Below are positions 48,366 to 61,276 of a stretch of DNA of 64,000 nt, piece after piece. Source of the DNA: Drosophila pseudoobscura. Lineage: Eukaryota > Arthropoda > Insecta > Diptera > Drosophilidae. The stretch spans positions 7,192,001 through 7,256,000 of the forward strand of contig NC_046680.1 in the NCBI RefSeq assembly GCF_009870125.1, in the 5' to 3' direction. Every line of letters starts with the position of its first letter. Positions within the stretch are counted from its first letter, which is position 1. Under the pieces are notes generated by a model that saw only the letters and a list, made by a program, of their open reading frames with translations, was not told the DNA's origin and ran no database searches. A program made the position numbers and the translations under genes.

Positions 48366-48399
48366 TCATTCTCAAGTCCGGTTTTTCAGGGGAACGACG
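48366..48399 (+). promoter_or_regulatory. candidate proximal tun promoter (Inr, DPE-like)
   Basis: TCATTC at 48366-48371 fits the initiator (A+1 at 48368). CGACG at 48395-48399 sits at +28 to +32 and fits the DPE at four of five positions. TCAGTC-type initiator matches lie just upstream as alternatives. Confidence 0.4.
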
Positions 48400-48681
48400 T
48401 ACAGCGCGTACCGCTTCGCGCTATTTTCAGTGCAGTTTTTGGTGTGTGTTCCCCTTTAGAAAAATATATCTCGAGAGTGTATTTATGAGAAAACTACAAT
48501 AAAACACGCACGACAACAAAAAAAGGAGAAATTATATTACACAAAAATAATTCCACTCTAAAAACAAAAGCCAAAAGTAGCCGACGGCCAAGTGAATATT
48601 GTGTGGGAATATTAACAATTTGAGAAATAAATATCAACGCAAGATCCGAATTCCAAGTGCAGTGAACGATTACGATTCAGT
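48368..48681 (+). other. tun: candidate non-coding first exon (proximal, tun?)
   Basis: A-rich leader ending at a GTAAGT donor (48682). It contains a five-codon upstream frame starting at 48485. It would splice to the acceptor at 58695, giving a 10-kb intron. Confidence 0.5.
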
Positions 48682-49371
48682 GTAAGTTCTTTAAAAGATA
48701 ACACACTCTCCCCATAGAACACCATCCCCCAGATATGGCCACAGACCCCTTCCTCCCAATATAGCAACTAAAACGAAAGTGAGTTGAGAGTCTATTGCCG
48801 TCCTTGTTCTTGTCCATTCTATGATCTGATTTCGAAAACACTCTGCTCTGTAGCGCGTCTAAAAAGTCATCCTCCTTATCGCACGGAGGAATGCTCGGAG
48901 ATCGTTAAAATTTATGTGCTGCTTGAGGAACCGAACAGAACTGATCTGAACAGAACTGAACAGATCCGAGCAGCGCGGCGAACTGATAAGAAAATGATTA
49001 TTCTTTAGAAATATGTACATATCAGAAATCTATATTCTATATTCTGCTGAATACCCATTCAGCAGGGGAGGCAGCAATCGCTGGCTGCCCCCGGCCGGGG
49101 GCTTTCCCATCTTATCTGCGGCGATTTTCTTTCCCGATTTTCTTGCCCAAGTGCCTCGAAATTAATAACTTTAGTCGAAAGAGTTGGCAGAAAGCACAGA
49201 GAGCGTTGGCACAGCGAAATCATGTTCGAGTGATTAAATTAATTAATGATATAGACACTGCGCAATAGTGTCCACGCAACCGAAGGCCGCAGAAGGAGGA
49301 TCCGCCGTCTGCCGCCTGCCGCCTGCCGCCTGCAGTCTGTGGGTCCTGCAGCGAGCAACGCCACATGATGC

Positions 49372-49420
49372 GGATCGTTGGATCGTTGGATCGTTGGATC
49401 GTTGGATCGGTGGATCGGTC
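49372..49420. repeat. 9-bp tandem repeat (GGATCGTT-type)
   Basis: Five to six tandem copies of a GTTGGATCG unit, the last two with T-to-G changes. Confidence 0.85.
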
Positions 49421-50594
49421 GATGGTTCTGCAGAGGCGAGCAGATCGTTGTCTTAACTTGTCGTACACGATGTCTTATACGTGTAGCAACAATTTATTTC
49501 TTTGGTCAATGCATCGATCCCAACGAATCGAAGATCATGGCAGCGCTTGGGTCTGTGCTATTCTGGGTCTCGGGCTCTTTTACTATCCTTGGCGATCAAT
49601 CAAGCCCTGCTGGAAGATGATCAATATTAGCCGGTCTAAAAATAATATGGGCCCTGGACTATCTTTATCGTTGATTGAGAATCGCTGGAAGGAGGGAGGA
49701 TTCGATTGCTTGTGGCAGATGAAATTTGAAATTTATAAAACTGATAATAGCGAACTTTATTCGCCTTTGTTTTGGTTTTTTCGTACAAATGAAATGTATA
49801 TAATCATGTATAGTATATCAAAACTGATAATTCCCGTGTGCATATATGTATACAGTCGCAGTATGAGTCAGTTCTGTCAGATCTGTTGGGTTTCTGTAGA
49901 GTCCGGGGCTGTCTGAACATCGCATTCGGCTTGGCTTTTTGGTCGGTTAGGATTTTACGACTTGTGTAATTAGTTTTTCTTTCGAAGATCTTTTATGGCG
50001 CTTACAGACCAGACGTCTATCTCTTGCCACATCCAACTCTCTCTCTTTGCACCATTTTACATCCCAAAAACAAGAAGATGTCATTAAAAATTAGAGTAAC
50101 TGTTTTTTCCCCCACTAATATGTGTGTCCAAAGTGCTAATTGAAGGCAACTCCGGCTCTGACTCCGGCTCTCACAGCAGCCAGCCAGAGCGGCGGCTGAG
50201 GCTGGGACTCAAGCTGCCTCTTCAGCCAAGTCAAGGGTTAAAGTTCTCTTAGTTTTGTGTGTGATTTTGTTAATAGTCAGGCAAAAGATGGAGATGGAGA
50301 TACAGATGGATCCACAGTTGGGGCTGTGGCTGTTGCTGTGGCTGGCTCTGACTGACGACAAGTGCCTACACCTCTTTCGAGTAAACTGTCAAAGTGTAGA
50401 CTCTGTTGCCCAACCATGTTTACAGCCGTCGATGCTGAATTAATTAAACTAACTCTGGGAGGCACTGCACTGGCTCTGTTTTAGAGGGTTATAGGGGGCC
50501 CCCCACTGACTGACAGACAGCTGCTGTGGGGAGGGGGAGTGCACCCCAATTTGTACGTGTACTCTTTGAAATTGGTCAGTGTAACCTGAGGACA

Positions 50595-50882
50595 ATGACT
50601 TGGACCGACCGGCCAGCACTGGCCCTGTCTTTGGCCCTGGCCTCTCTCGTCAGTTGTCCCTATGCACAAGCACAAGAAAAGGACATAATTGCTGCCATAG
50701 ATTCTCGGGAGGAGTTGAAAGGTTGCAGCCACAGAAAAGACCTTCGCAGAGGACTTGAGCCACAGGGGAATCCTACGAGGGAGGAGCTACACACGGTGGA
50801 GTTGTGTATGCAGTCGCTTGGAAATGCCGTGTTCACTAATCTATTTCAATTTCATAGCCATCTCATTTGCCCAGCATTTTAA
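50595..50882 (+). CDS. candidate small secreted protein (95 aa), unproven
   Basis: ATG frame of 95 residues in the tun intron. The N-terminus has a polar start, a hydrophobic core (ALALSLALASLVSC) and an AQA|QE cleavage-like site, so it reads as a signal peptide. The mature part would be about 68 residues with few Cys. The start context (ACA before ATG) is good. No homology is recognised and the frame could be chance in a gene-poor intron. Confidence 0.2.
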   Translation: MTWTDRPALALSLALASLVSCPYAQAQEKDIIAAIDSREELKGCSHRKDLRRGLEPQGNPTREELHTVELCMQSLGNAVFTNLFQFHSHLICPAF

Positions 50883-51350
50883 TTTCCTCCTGCGGCTCCG
50901 CTCCTCCGTTGGTTGGGGAGGTCAGAGATGTTCTAAAGCTTCCGAGCGCTCCCCTCCCCATCCCCAACCCCAAGCACATTGTGGGTCTGTCTATTGATTG
51001 GAATATTCATTGAATAGTTTTTAAGCTGATTTATATGCTATTGTGGCAGCTTGTGTGTGTGGCTGCTGTCGATTTAATAAATATTTAATTTCAACTCTGC
51101 CTGTCTGACTCCTGCTGCTGCTCCTGCTCCTGCCCCCGGTTGGCTCTTAAATCCACACATAAAAGATTCAATCAACGGAAAGGGGACTCTGAGGAGTCCA
51201 AGGAGCAGCCGGTGCCAGCTGGATGATGATGTTGCTGGTGGCTTCATTCAGGTATTAATAATAATAACGAACAACGAATGGATTATTCTGAGCTGCTGGG
51301 ACATCGTAATTTGCAAAATGTGCAATCGCTTCCTATAAATCAAGGCAGAG

Positions 51351-51382
<32 letters not shown>

Positions 51383-52416
51383 GGAGAGAGCTCTCTGCGG
51401 AAATCTATTCAGATCCCATCAGAGAGAAGGGGGGGAGCGAACCTCCGAGCCCGAGCGATGAATGCCAAACTATATATATATATATATTTCACCTGGCCGA
51501 ATCATAAAAGTTCTTTTGTCAGACTCCATCGCCTTGTGCACCCAATAGCAAGCCAAAGAGAGCTGCAGCGACGTCAACTGCTATCAATCTCAGGTGAAAT
51601 GGAGCTGCGTCCGTCCGCCAGCCATTAGATGATCCCAAACCCAGTCACAGCATACCCTGTGCTCCAGCCAAGCCAAGCCAGCCTAGCCAGCCAGCCAGCC
51701 AGCCATGCCATGCCATCCAATCCCAGCCAGTTCCAGGCCCGCCGCTCAAAGGAAAGCGCCCGTCGCAATAGATCGCACATTGCAGATAGAGGCGTGCCTG
51801 CCACTCCAACTCCACAGCATCGTGGAGGGATTAGTCCATAGCGAAGGATGAATACTCTATGGAAAACTATATGCTGGCTATTCGAAGTAGAGTATTCCAT
51901 TGCTAAATGGTTCCTAGTACCGAATACTTGATCATACATTAATCTTCAAGATGTGAGAACTTTGATCATAGTAGCTGCTAGCACAGATTGAAGAGGAGAC
52001 AGTTTCAGGTGCTCGAATCTTCTTGAAAATGGAGACCTCAGGCTCTCCACAACTCCCATTCTACCCCACCCATTGTAGGGTATACAAAAGGCAAAGCCAA
52101 ACAATGCGCTGCAATTTCTGGCCACAAAGGATGAACGTAGCGCGTATGCGGAGCAGTGTGGAGTCGGATCGGAGCCGGGCTCCGAGCAGAGTCGGGGACA
52201 GAGCAGAGGCTGGGCCAGAGACGGAGCTGCGGCTGCGGCTGCGGAGCTGGAGCTGGAGTCGCACATTCGGCGAGCGCCTTCAGCAGTTGTTATAAATTAT
52301 AGTGCCGCATGCGGAATGAATGCCCAAGATCAAACCGGTGGGCACACACGCGCACGCGGGCGGGTGGAAGGCGGCGGTGGGGGTGGGGAGCAGGGCCGAT
52401 TGGGCGGCTGGGCGGC

Positions 52417-52424
52417 TATAAAAA
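52417..52424 (+). promoter_or_regulatory. TATA-box candidate in tun intron
   Basis: TATAAAAA in a GC-rich context, with a second TATAAAAT at 52529. Could drive an internal transcript; no coding exon is supported downstream before 58.8 kb. Confidence 0.25.
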
Positions 52425-55400
52425 CAAACCTCCGCCCCCGCACGTAGCCAGTTCTGGCTGTGGCTCGTTGCCTGTTGCGCGGTGCCAGTGCCAGTGCCAG
52501 TGCCACAAAATATTTAACAGTGTACCGCTATAAAATTTGGTATTCCAAGACGGGACCAAGACGAGATGCCGCCACCACCACCAGCACAGCCGCTGCCTTG
52601 CTCCGGCGTTGCAGTGGTGCAGCGATGCAGTGGTTATACTGCCATTACCATTACCACGTTGTAGGCATGTTGTAAATGCCAGCCGATTGCTGTGGACTTT
52701 TGTCGTTTCAGGCTGTTGTTTGTGGCAGTTGCTCTGTTTGTGTGTGTGTGTGTTTGTGTGTGTCTTTTGGCCATAAAAACAGAAATGAGCCCACAGAAAA
52801 CATGGCGAATTGCGCTAGCTGAAATTCTCCACTGTCGGCGCATCAGACACCCGACCACAGTGGATAATTTTTCGACTCTAACTCTCAAGAAATTGGGTTT
52901 GGGGAATATTTGAATCATACAAAATATTTTAGTAAGATCGCTCGACAGTGAAATGGAAGGTCCTTAAGGTTATGATTTGTTTTGATGGAGAATAATTGAA
53001 GAGAAAGAAATTTCAAGCCTCCTTGAAATTTCCACTTAAGCACTTTCATTATGTTACTGATTCAAGAGACTTTTGAGAGTTTTCCTTTCAAAAATTACCT
53101 TGAAATCGTTGTACAGCAACTATTTAAATTATTTAATTTAATAAATTTAATATTTAATATTTTTTAATATTTAATAAATAAATTCTTTTATGGCTTGTTC
53201 TTGTTACCCACTGTTTCCAATATTCCGATATATTCTTCGACTCAAAAAGATGCAAAAACAAATTACATGTCGCTTGCGTGACTATAGTCTCGCCACTAGG
53301 GTGTAGTTGTTTATTGGACTGCTATCAAATTAAAAAAGCGATCCCACCCCTGAATTAGATTGTACCAGTGTCATGCCTCCACCGATGCTGATTCAGCGTA
53401 AAAATCTAATTTCGATTCCGATATATTCCGGCTCTATATAATATCGGCTGATTCAGCTCGCATAAGTAAAAAAATGATATATGTATCAAAAGTCTCAGCG
53501 CACTTTTCACAGAAATCAACATTGGATTAAGGGTTAATTTCGCAGCTCGACTAGTGGGCTCGTAAAAGTGAAACAAGTTTAACGCAGAGTAGCTCAGACT
53601 TTGGCTTTTCGCAAATGCAATGCCCCGCCGACTGCGAGTTTATTTGATGAGCGAGAGGCGCAACTGCGGGCCGACACAGCCCACGCGGTGCCGGAGGAGA
53701 GGACAAACAAAGTGCCGCAGTTGTCAAGCTTCAGAGGCGGAGGCAGAGCCAGAGGCAGAGGCAGAGGCACCGTAAACAGAAACAACTACTCGTACTACAG
53801 AAAGATACCCGTCTCCGTCTCCGTCTCCGACTCTGACTTTGGCTCTGGCTCTGGCTCTGTGCTATGCTAATTACTGGACATGACGGCAGCGCAACGCTTT
53901 TGGAATCCCATCCCATCCATGTGAACAAAAGGCGCAAACGTTTACGCACACTCCGAGTCGCAGTCGAAGTTTCAGTCACAGTCGCAGTCCGGACTCGCAT
54001 TTGCATTTGCATAAGCAGCCATAAAAACAAAACAAAAATAGGGGAAAACGAACAGTCAGAGGAACAGAGTCGGAGGCAGAGTCGGAGGCAACTTAGCAGA
54101 TACTACACGACAGCAACAGCCGATCCGGGGACTCTGCTATGGGACCTACGACTCAGTGAGAATTCCCCTTTCTTGGTGTCTGAGCTGTGTCTCTTTGGTG
54201 TGAAGAGAAATTTCCTTTTTGGTGGGATCTGTGAATTATTTCAATGTGAAACTCAAGGATCATTAAATGGTTAATATGCATGTCCTGGCTGTTGTAATAG
54301 CTAACCCCGTGATATGGGAACTACCCAGATCTTAGATCTTATTCAATATAAGTATGTAGAGATCAAGTCATTGTCAGTGGGGAACGCTTCTTTTAGACTC
54401 TCTTGATATATCAAAGGATTGTTTGCTATGTAGTTCTTCCTCTACGATCATTATTCTCCTCAAAGTTCTTTACCGTTTCCACCATCTGACACTCCGTCAA
54501 ATGATTGACAGCAAAGTAGTTCCAGTTATTTCTCTGGATTTCTAATTGAATGAGGCGATGACAGTACGTGTATAATGAACCCCACTATATGCGGCCGCCA
54601 GCATCATTAATCATTAACTGGATGAAATGGAATTATGCGAAGAACAGGAGAGAAGCGGAGAAGTGGAAGCAGAATGGAATTGCTGATTTGAAAACACCGA
54701 ACCGCAGGGAGCACGACGAGCCGAGCAGCAATTCTAATTAGAGCTATTCAACAGATCTCCAACTTCAGACTCGGTCTTTGGTCATCTGTGGTCTCTGGAC
54801 CATATACGAGTATGCCATCTACCGCTGGATGGAGACTGGTCTAGACCCAGAAAAAAGTAATACAACACGACAAAACATGGCCGTAAAAATGTCAACTTCC
54901 ATTCGGTTTGTCTCTTCTGGCTGATTTTGGCATCCCAAAACGTTGTAACCGCCAGAGAGGAACACGAATCCGACTGGGGATCGGGGACAGGGGACAGGGG
55001 ACCAGGGTCTGGAGATCCCATCCCTCTCTCGCGATGTAAACTTTCGTTTTTTGCTTTTTGTGACCATTTTTGGGGAGGTGAGGCCCGTAAGAGGGGTGAT
55101 GTGATGGAGCGCTGAAGGTAGCCCACAGACTCACGATATTTGCGTGCCAGAGCGAAATTGTGTGGAAGTCAATTGGCAGTCACGTTCAGTTGCCCTGGAC
55201 CTGGTCCACAGCCAAACTTCCTCTCCATTCGGGCCAAATTAAATTGTCAGTACAGGCAAGAGAAGCCATTGGCAATGGCAATGGCTGTGGCTGTGGCTGT
55301 ATCTGTGGCTCAAGGAACAACTAGCCTCATAGAGTTATCTTTCGATTAACAAACGATTGAAATTAATTTTCCAATATTTCCGCATCCCCCGTCCGTATTT

Positions 55401-57627
55401 TATGGCCATGAAATGTGTGGAAAACAATGACAACTGCAACAACTGCCACAATTGGAGTCACAACCACAGCAGCAGCAGCAGCAGCAGCCACAGCCACTGA
55501 CAGCAACAACAGCAACTGGAGGAGGACCAAACGAAAATCACGAACCCGGAAGAGGGCTTTAACGTCGGAGGAGGCTTCAGTTATACCCAGATCCAACTGT
55601 CTCCCGCTCCCTGTACCTCTTCTGTGTCACATGTTGCTGTTGCTGTTGCTTGCTGCTTGTTGCTGTTGCCGTTTGCCGTGGCTTTACTGCCTGCAATTTC
55701 TTCATTTCGGCCGCCCACCGAAGCCGAAATTTCTGTTGAAGATCAACCCAGAACCGGTCGTCATTGTTGCTGTTATCATACCCTTTTAGAGGGCATTTTA
55801 TCTCTGGCCAAAAGCTTCGCCCGAAACCTTTTAGATCTGGATTACTCTAACAGATCCATCGAAGGGAAATAGCGATTCTGTAAATGTAAAATCAACTCAT
55901 ATTTAAACGAAAGAAGATAGAAATCCACTGTAAGCTTCTTGATCCGTTTATTGTATCATTGCCTTCCGCAATCCTTTTAAATTATACCAAAATCGGCCCC
56001 GTATTCCCCATGGAAAGAGCATCCAATGCTTTGGCTTGTGAGATCTTGGCTTCATTTCTTGTTTTCGTGCTGAAATTTGTTCGCGCTTGTTGACAATTGT
56101 GTCGTGTAAGGGCTGCCCTCGACCGGCCGACGACCGACTGCCAAAAGAATTTGAAATGTGCAGCAAGCGTGTTGCAGCCAGAAATGGACAGCAACCGCAA
56201 CGAAGAGACAAAGACCTGGACATGGACACTTTAGAGTCGAGCCAACGGCAGCCAAACGATGGACTCCAGGGTGTAAATTACATTACAAGGAGAGCCGAGA
56301 AGCCGAGAAGCCGAGACGAGTTTCTTTGACTGGTAGTGTCTCTCTGCCCGTTCAAAGTGGAAGCTGCAGCAGCCAGTTGCACTCGTCAAAATTGCCATCA
56401 ATCATTCTGCCGCAGCCGCTGCCGCTGTTGCTGGCCCCAAGAATGCCGGACAAGTAGAAAAATGGAACCTGTTTGGCCAGGCACTGGCTATCAGTGTTAA
56501 ATCTACAAGATCATTTTCCCTACAAACCCATAATTTGTGATTGTTACACGGCCTGTAGCGAACCGAACCGAACCAAACCGTAACGAGGTCCGAGAGCCAG
56601 TCGTTCTCTTAATAGACTCGTCGACAGCCTAATGAATTGAAGCGTTTCTGATGGCCTTGTTGGCCACGTCTACGTCCACGTCCACGTCCACGTCGCAGGC
56701 TGCCATCGATCACATCACTGTGGGGACTGCACTTTGGTTCTGTTCTGGTTCCCCCCAGCAATACATATATTCTCTTCGGTGACGAACCACGAGAGCAGTA
56801 CCTCCATCAGTCCATCAGGTTTTTGGGCCTATCAATTGGAGAGAATCTCGCACGATGTGACTGAATGACTGACTGGCAAGACCGCCCGTAAAGCCAGAGT
56901 CAGCGAATAGTTTTAGGTCTTTTGATTAGTAATCAGTAGGGAAACTCGGTCATCCGCAGTCTCACCTATATAGTACAGGGATCTCCATTGAGATCTTCTG
57001 GCTCAAACCATTTCCATTCTCGTTCGTTCTCCTTTGGCTTCGCTTAGTAGAGAGCTCTGTTGCTGGGGCTGTTGTGTCTGTGCCTTTGCCTGTGCCTGTG
57101 CCTGCGCCTATCGCCAACTGTCATCATTTTCAAATTATTTCTCGTTGAATATCTAATCAAGATTCATGCATGATCGCGGCTAAATTGCTTCCAGGCAAGA
57201 CCAAGACACATAGACGGCCACAGCATAACAATTGCCGGTGGACGGTAACGGGGACCCTGAACCTGGTCCTGGTTTGGTTTTGTTTTTGGTTTTAGTTTTG
57301 GTTCTGGTCCAGGTCTAGGGTCTAGGCAATCCAACATCCACCAGGGAACGGGCACAACATTTGCACAGAGGAGGCTGCTCGCTTCTCCAGCCTTTTGCTG
57401 TTTGATTTTTCTTTTTTCCACCAACTTTTCCATTGTTTTCCGCCCCGAGCAGGTTAATAGTGTTGTTTTCTGGCTGCGGATTTCAAAAGGCTTTTATTTT
57501 GTATTTTTTTTTTTTTTGGGTAGGAAGACAGCAACGAATTCTGCATCAGAAATTAGCTACGACAATTGTTCGAGACAACTTTTCGCCCATGTAATCGCTT
57601 ATGTCTCTCGGCTGTGCATTTGTTGAT

Positions 57628-57675
57628 TCAGTGATACTCGTACCCGTACTCGTACTCGTACTCGTACTCGTATAT
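57628..57675. repeat. TACTCG hexamer run
   Basis: Seven or so copies of a hexamer with one C change and one interruption. Confidence 0.85.
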
Positions 57676-58822
57676 GGGCATACTCGTACTTGAACTTTAG
57701 CTTTGTCTTTATTTTACTTAATTGAAACTAGCCAGACCCTGTAGACTCTGTAGGTAAATAATTCAATTACACACGAGGCTCTGACTCAGATCGAATCCCC
57801 CGCGGGGGACATTCCGTGCCCCATTCCCCATGCCCAAGGAGAATGCAGTTGCAGTGAGGCGCGTAGCCACAGGGTGCCTCTGGGCTCGTTTAAGTATTAT
57901 TAAATTATATGAAATTCGTTGTTCATTTGGTGGTTAATTCGCTGTCGCTGTCGCTGTCGTTGCCACTTAATTGTTATTAACTTTCGTGTGACATCTGTGA
58001 CTTCTCCCAACGCCGCTCCACAAAGTGTTTGCCTCAATTGACGCCCATGTGGGGTGGTGTCGTATCACTCGTAAATTGATGACCCAAAATGGCCTTCTAA
58101 TTGTTTTATTAGATTTCCACAGGCCACGAGCCAGCAGCATCAAGTCGCTGTTTTGTTCTTGCCGGAATGAATCCCTTTTTGGGGCAACGCCTCTGCCCTG
58201 GCCAGAGAACCAATTTCAGGGAGTCCATTGTTGCACGCACCAGCACGGCCGAAAGGGAGGAAATCGAATCAGCAGATATACAAACACTCAGCCGCAGGGC
58301 CCCAGACTTTTGACATTTTTATTTGTGTGCCAAAGAACTTGTAAAATTTACGAGCCAACGAAGGGCGACGGGGTGTGATCGAGGAAGGATTGGTGGAGGA
58401 GCACCACAGTAACCATATTTTTTAGCACCGCCGCATGAAATTATTATCAAACATGCAAATCTTCTCCTCCTGCTCGGTGCTCTTGCTCTGTGTGGTTGCG
58501 GGCATCGTAAATTGATTTTTATGCTGCTTCTGTTGTAGTCCGAGATGGTCAGAGCCTTTTCCTCTGCCTCTGCGTCTGCCCCTGCCCCTGCCCATCCCTA
58601 GTAGTAGTAGGAGTCCATTCTTCCGTTGGGTTCTCAGTCAAAATATTCTGTTTCACATCATTCCATTCTACATTTTGTTCTGTCTGCCGTTGCAGTCGCC
58701 TGCTACTTGTCTTGTTGAAGACCAACGCCGCCAAGTAATTGAAATTGAAGACCGGCCAAAGCTCGGGAGGAACAGGAGAGAGTGAGAGAGAGAGAGAGAG
58801 AGATAGAGACAGCGGAGCCAGG

Positions 58823-60055
58823 ATGGTCCTAGTGCTGAATGGCGTGCTGCAGGATGATTGCCCGATGGACACCAACAGCCTGTTCCTGCAGCATCCCGTC
58901 TACCGAGATTATGCCCAGCAGTTGCACTCGATACAGGCCAAGTCCGTGGGTCCCGTGGGTCTGCTCTATGTCGGGCAGCGGGAGCTAGCCGCCTCTGCCC
59001 CGCACGACAAGAACGTCAACATCATTGGCGCCGACGATGCCACAACCTGTATTATTGTTGTCGTGAGGCACTCGGGTATGTTGCACCCATAAATTGGCTT
59101 AGTTTGCCTCGTTAACCCTGCTTACCTTCGCATCTGCCCTAACGCATCTCATTCCATTGCAGGATCTGGGGCCGTGGCTTTGGCCCACTTTGATGGAAGC
59201 GGTGTGGACGAGGCTGTCTGCACCATGGTCTCCCGGGTGCAGGAGTTGGCCCTTGGCTATCCCGAAGGACGCATCGAGTTGCAGCTGATTGGTGGCTATC
59301 GGGACTCGAAGGGTTACGGCGAAGATGTCTTCTATAGCATTATGCGTGAGTGGCAGTGGCAGCAGCAGCAGGTGGCAGGCTCTAAATGCAATCTTCTTCC
59401 AGAATCATTCCACAATCATCACCTCGAGATCGATTTGACGCAGGCCTGCGTGGGCGAGCTGAATACCATGCTGCGTGGCGAGATCAATTGCCCCATCATT
59501 TATGGCGTGGGCGTGAACATCAAGACTGGTGAGATCTTTCCGGCCAGCTTCCCAGACCGAGGCCCCGACCGGGAGCTGCGCGATGCTCGCATCTTCATGG
59601 GTGCGCAGTCGGTAAGCGATTCGAATCGGAATACAAAATCACCACGGAGTTGTCACCTGACCAACACTACAACTACTCTCCTCCACTGGCATTTCAGGTT
59701 CTGGATGTGTACGACTCCACGCTGGGAATGCTGCGCATCGGCCCCTTCAACTATGATCCACTGCGCGGCGCCGACTTGTGGCTATCCCAGACGGATGAGT
59801 TTCTGCTGCAGCATTTGTCCTCCAGCCCCGATGTGGAGCCGCCACACTTTGCGCCCCAGGTGCGTGCTTGCGTGTGTTGCCCCCCGCAGGGAGTGAGGCG
59901 ATCTAATTGCTTTACTCATTTCATTTCAGACGCGTGCCACCATCAAATTCATACAGGAGAACCAGTTTCCCGCTGTCACCGTCTTCAGGGACAATCGACC
60001 GCGCTACTTTCGGCGCGACGATGCCACGGGGTGCTGGGCTCTGGTTAGATATTAA
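58823..60055 (+). CDS. tun: N-terminal asparagine amidohydrolase (NTAN1), tungus
   Basis: Five exons, 58823-59075, 59163-59345, 59403-59611, 59698-59859 and 59930-60055, give 310 residues, the same length as human NTAN1. It deamidates N-terminal Asn to Asp, a tertiary destabilising step of the Arg/N-degron pathway, in cytosol and nucleus. The family signature GADDATTC is present with the conserved Cys at residue 76, taken as the catalytic nucleophile. Other conserved blocks are GLLYVGQREL, VRHSGSG, IYGVGVNIKTGEIFPASF, DRGP, LRIGPF and EPPHF. The fly gene tungus was named from a memory screen. Intron 2 is 57 nt and open in frame, so its retention would add 19 residues. A 5' UTR acceptor lies at 58695. 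No frameshift is seen. Confidence 0.93.
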
Positions 60056-60836
60056 AGCTTAATTTAGTGTTTAGTTGTTACGCAAGTAGTTGAAAGAAAC
60101 GTCATGGACAGTTGCCAATGGCAGATGTCAATGTTGGTGCATGTGTTAATCGTCGTTACCATTTGCAGTGCCACCCCACACCCCTGCTACCCTTCGCATA
60201 TAATTTCCACTTGATTGTGGTTCTGCTCTACTCCAGCTTACTTTTGTTTGAATTTAATCGTTGAGTTAATTGTATTTGGCTGTAATTATAATCGATACTG
60301 ATAATCCCTGCAGCACAGCACCCAATTATTTATAACTCAATTAGATTAGCAATTGCGATGAGTGCCGACATTGCTTGTTGTATGTATCTCAAATAATCTC
60401 TCTCTTCAATTAGATTCAAGAGTGAGTTCGGATGTGAGGACCCTTTGGGACGCGCCTTAGTAATGGATCTGAACGTAAAAACGAAAAATGATAATATAAT
60501 TTGTGTATATGCTGCATAGTACTATATGCATGTGACCACAATTAACAAATCTTATTAATATTTAAAAGAGATTCTTAGCAAAATATATACAAACTACACA
60601 TACACAAAAAATGTAAACGAAACAATTTCAAATGCAATCATTTTTAGTTGTAACTGTAAACTGTAATCAAACGTGTAAGAAATATAGAAATGGCTTGGCT
60701 ATAAATACATACATATACCACGAAAGTAAATAATTGGTTTTCATTGAACAAATTGGAATTAATGCAGGATTCATTTTTTGACTTGCTTCAATATGAACTG
60801 CTTCAACTGCCAGTTGGTATTGTCGCGAAAAGTTGA

Positions 60837-60847
60837 TGGTCACACTG
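60837..60847 (+). promoter_or_regulatory. M1BP motif 1, housekeeping promoter element
   Basis: TGGTCACACTG matches YGGTCACACTR perfectly. A motif 6-like GTAGTATTTTTT follows about 15 bp downstream. Probably part of the tud promoter, though the leader exon seems to start some 430 bp later. Confidence 0.55.
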
Positions 60848-60938
60848 ACTGCTGACAAGTAGTATTTTTTCTTGGGAGTTGAGTGTTGTGACAAAAGGTG
60901 ACCGTTTACTGTATTTTTTAGGTCAAAATTGGACAGGC

Positions 60939-61245
60939 GGTATATTTACGGTATATCGGTATATAATGGTATATTTTGTAAATTTCATCAATCTATTAAA
61001 TTTAATTTTCAACGGTATATAGAAATCCAATAAAATCAAATATTTAGAATAGATCAGTCAAGTGGAAAATAGATTCATTAATTGTATAAAATTATGTGCG
61101 CATAGCTGGGCGTTTTTTCTAGCTAGTAATATTCGACGGAATATCAAAAACGAGGAATATGTTAAATAGAAGTCAGTATATTTGCGGTATATTTTCTAAA
61201 TGAGACGGTATATTTTGGTATATTTCTGAGGGTCGGACGGTATAT
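60939..61245. repeat. cluster of nine GGTATAT (motif 6-like) elements
   Basis: GGTATAT begins at about 60939, 60949, 60959, 60968, 61014, 61186, 61207, 61217 and 61239, plus AGTATATTT at 61175. Motif 6 normally occurs once or twice per promoter. Confidence 0.75.
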
Positions 61246-61276
61246 CTTAAATCCGCGATCATGTGGCAACCCTGTC

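Larger units (their letters stand above)
43281..58695 (+). other. probable tun 5' introns, no supported gene
   Basis: Long gene-poor stretch interrupted by a second candidate first exon (about 48368-48681). It holds simple repeats (GGATCGTT nonamers 49372-49420, TACTCG hexamers 57628-57675, CAG about 55469-55492, GT 52740-52764), two TATA-box candidates (52417, 52529), very AT-rich DNA (53110-53200) and a 95-codon secreted-type reading frame (50595-50882). No transposon could be identified by eye. Confidence 0.45.
60056..61276. other. intergenic tun-tud, promoter-rich
   Basis: tun 3' UTR (ATTAAA at 60051-60056, then AT-rich sequence), then an M1BP site (60837-60847) and nine GGTATAT elements (60939-61245). 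No coding sequence. Confidence 0.5.

Noticed and set aside
53601-53870. 89-codon RG-rich + strand frame
   Set aside because: It has no ATG at its start (TTG) and the RG/SGS run comes from GGCAGA and CTCTGG simple repeats.
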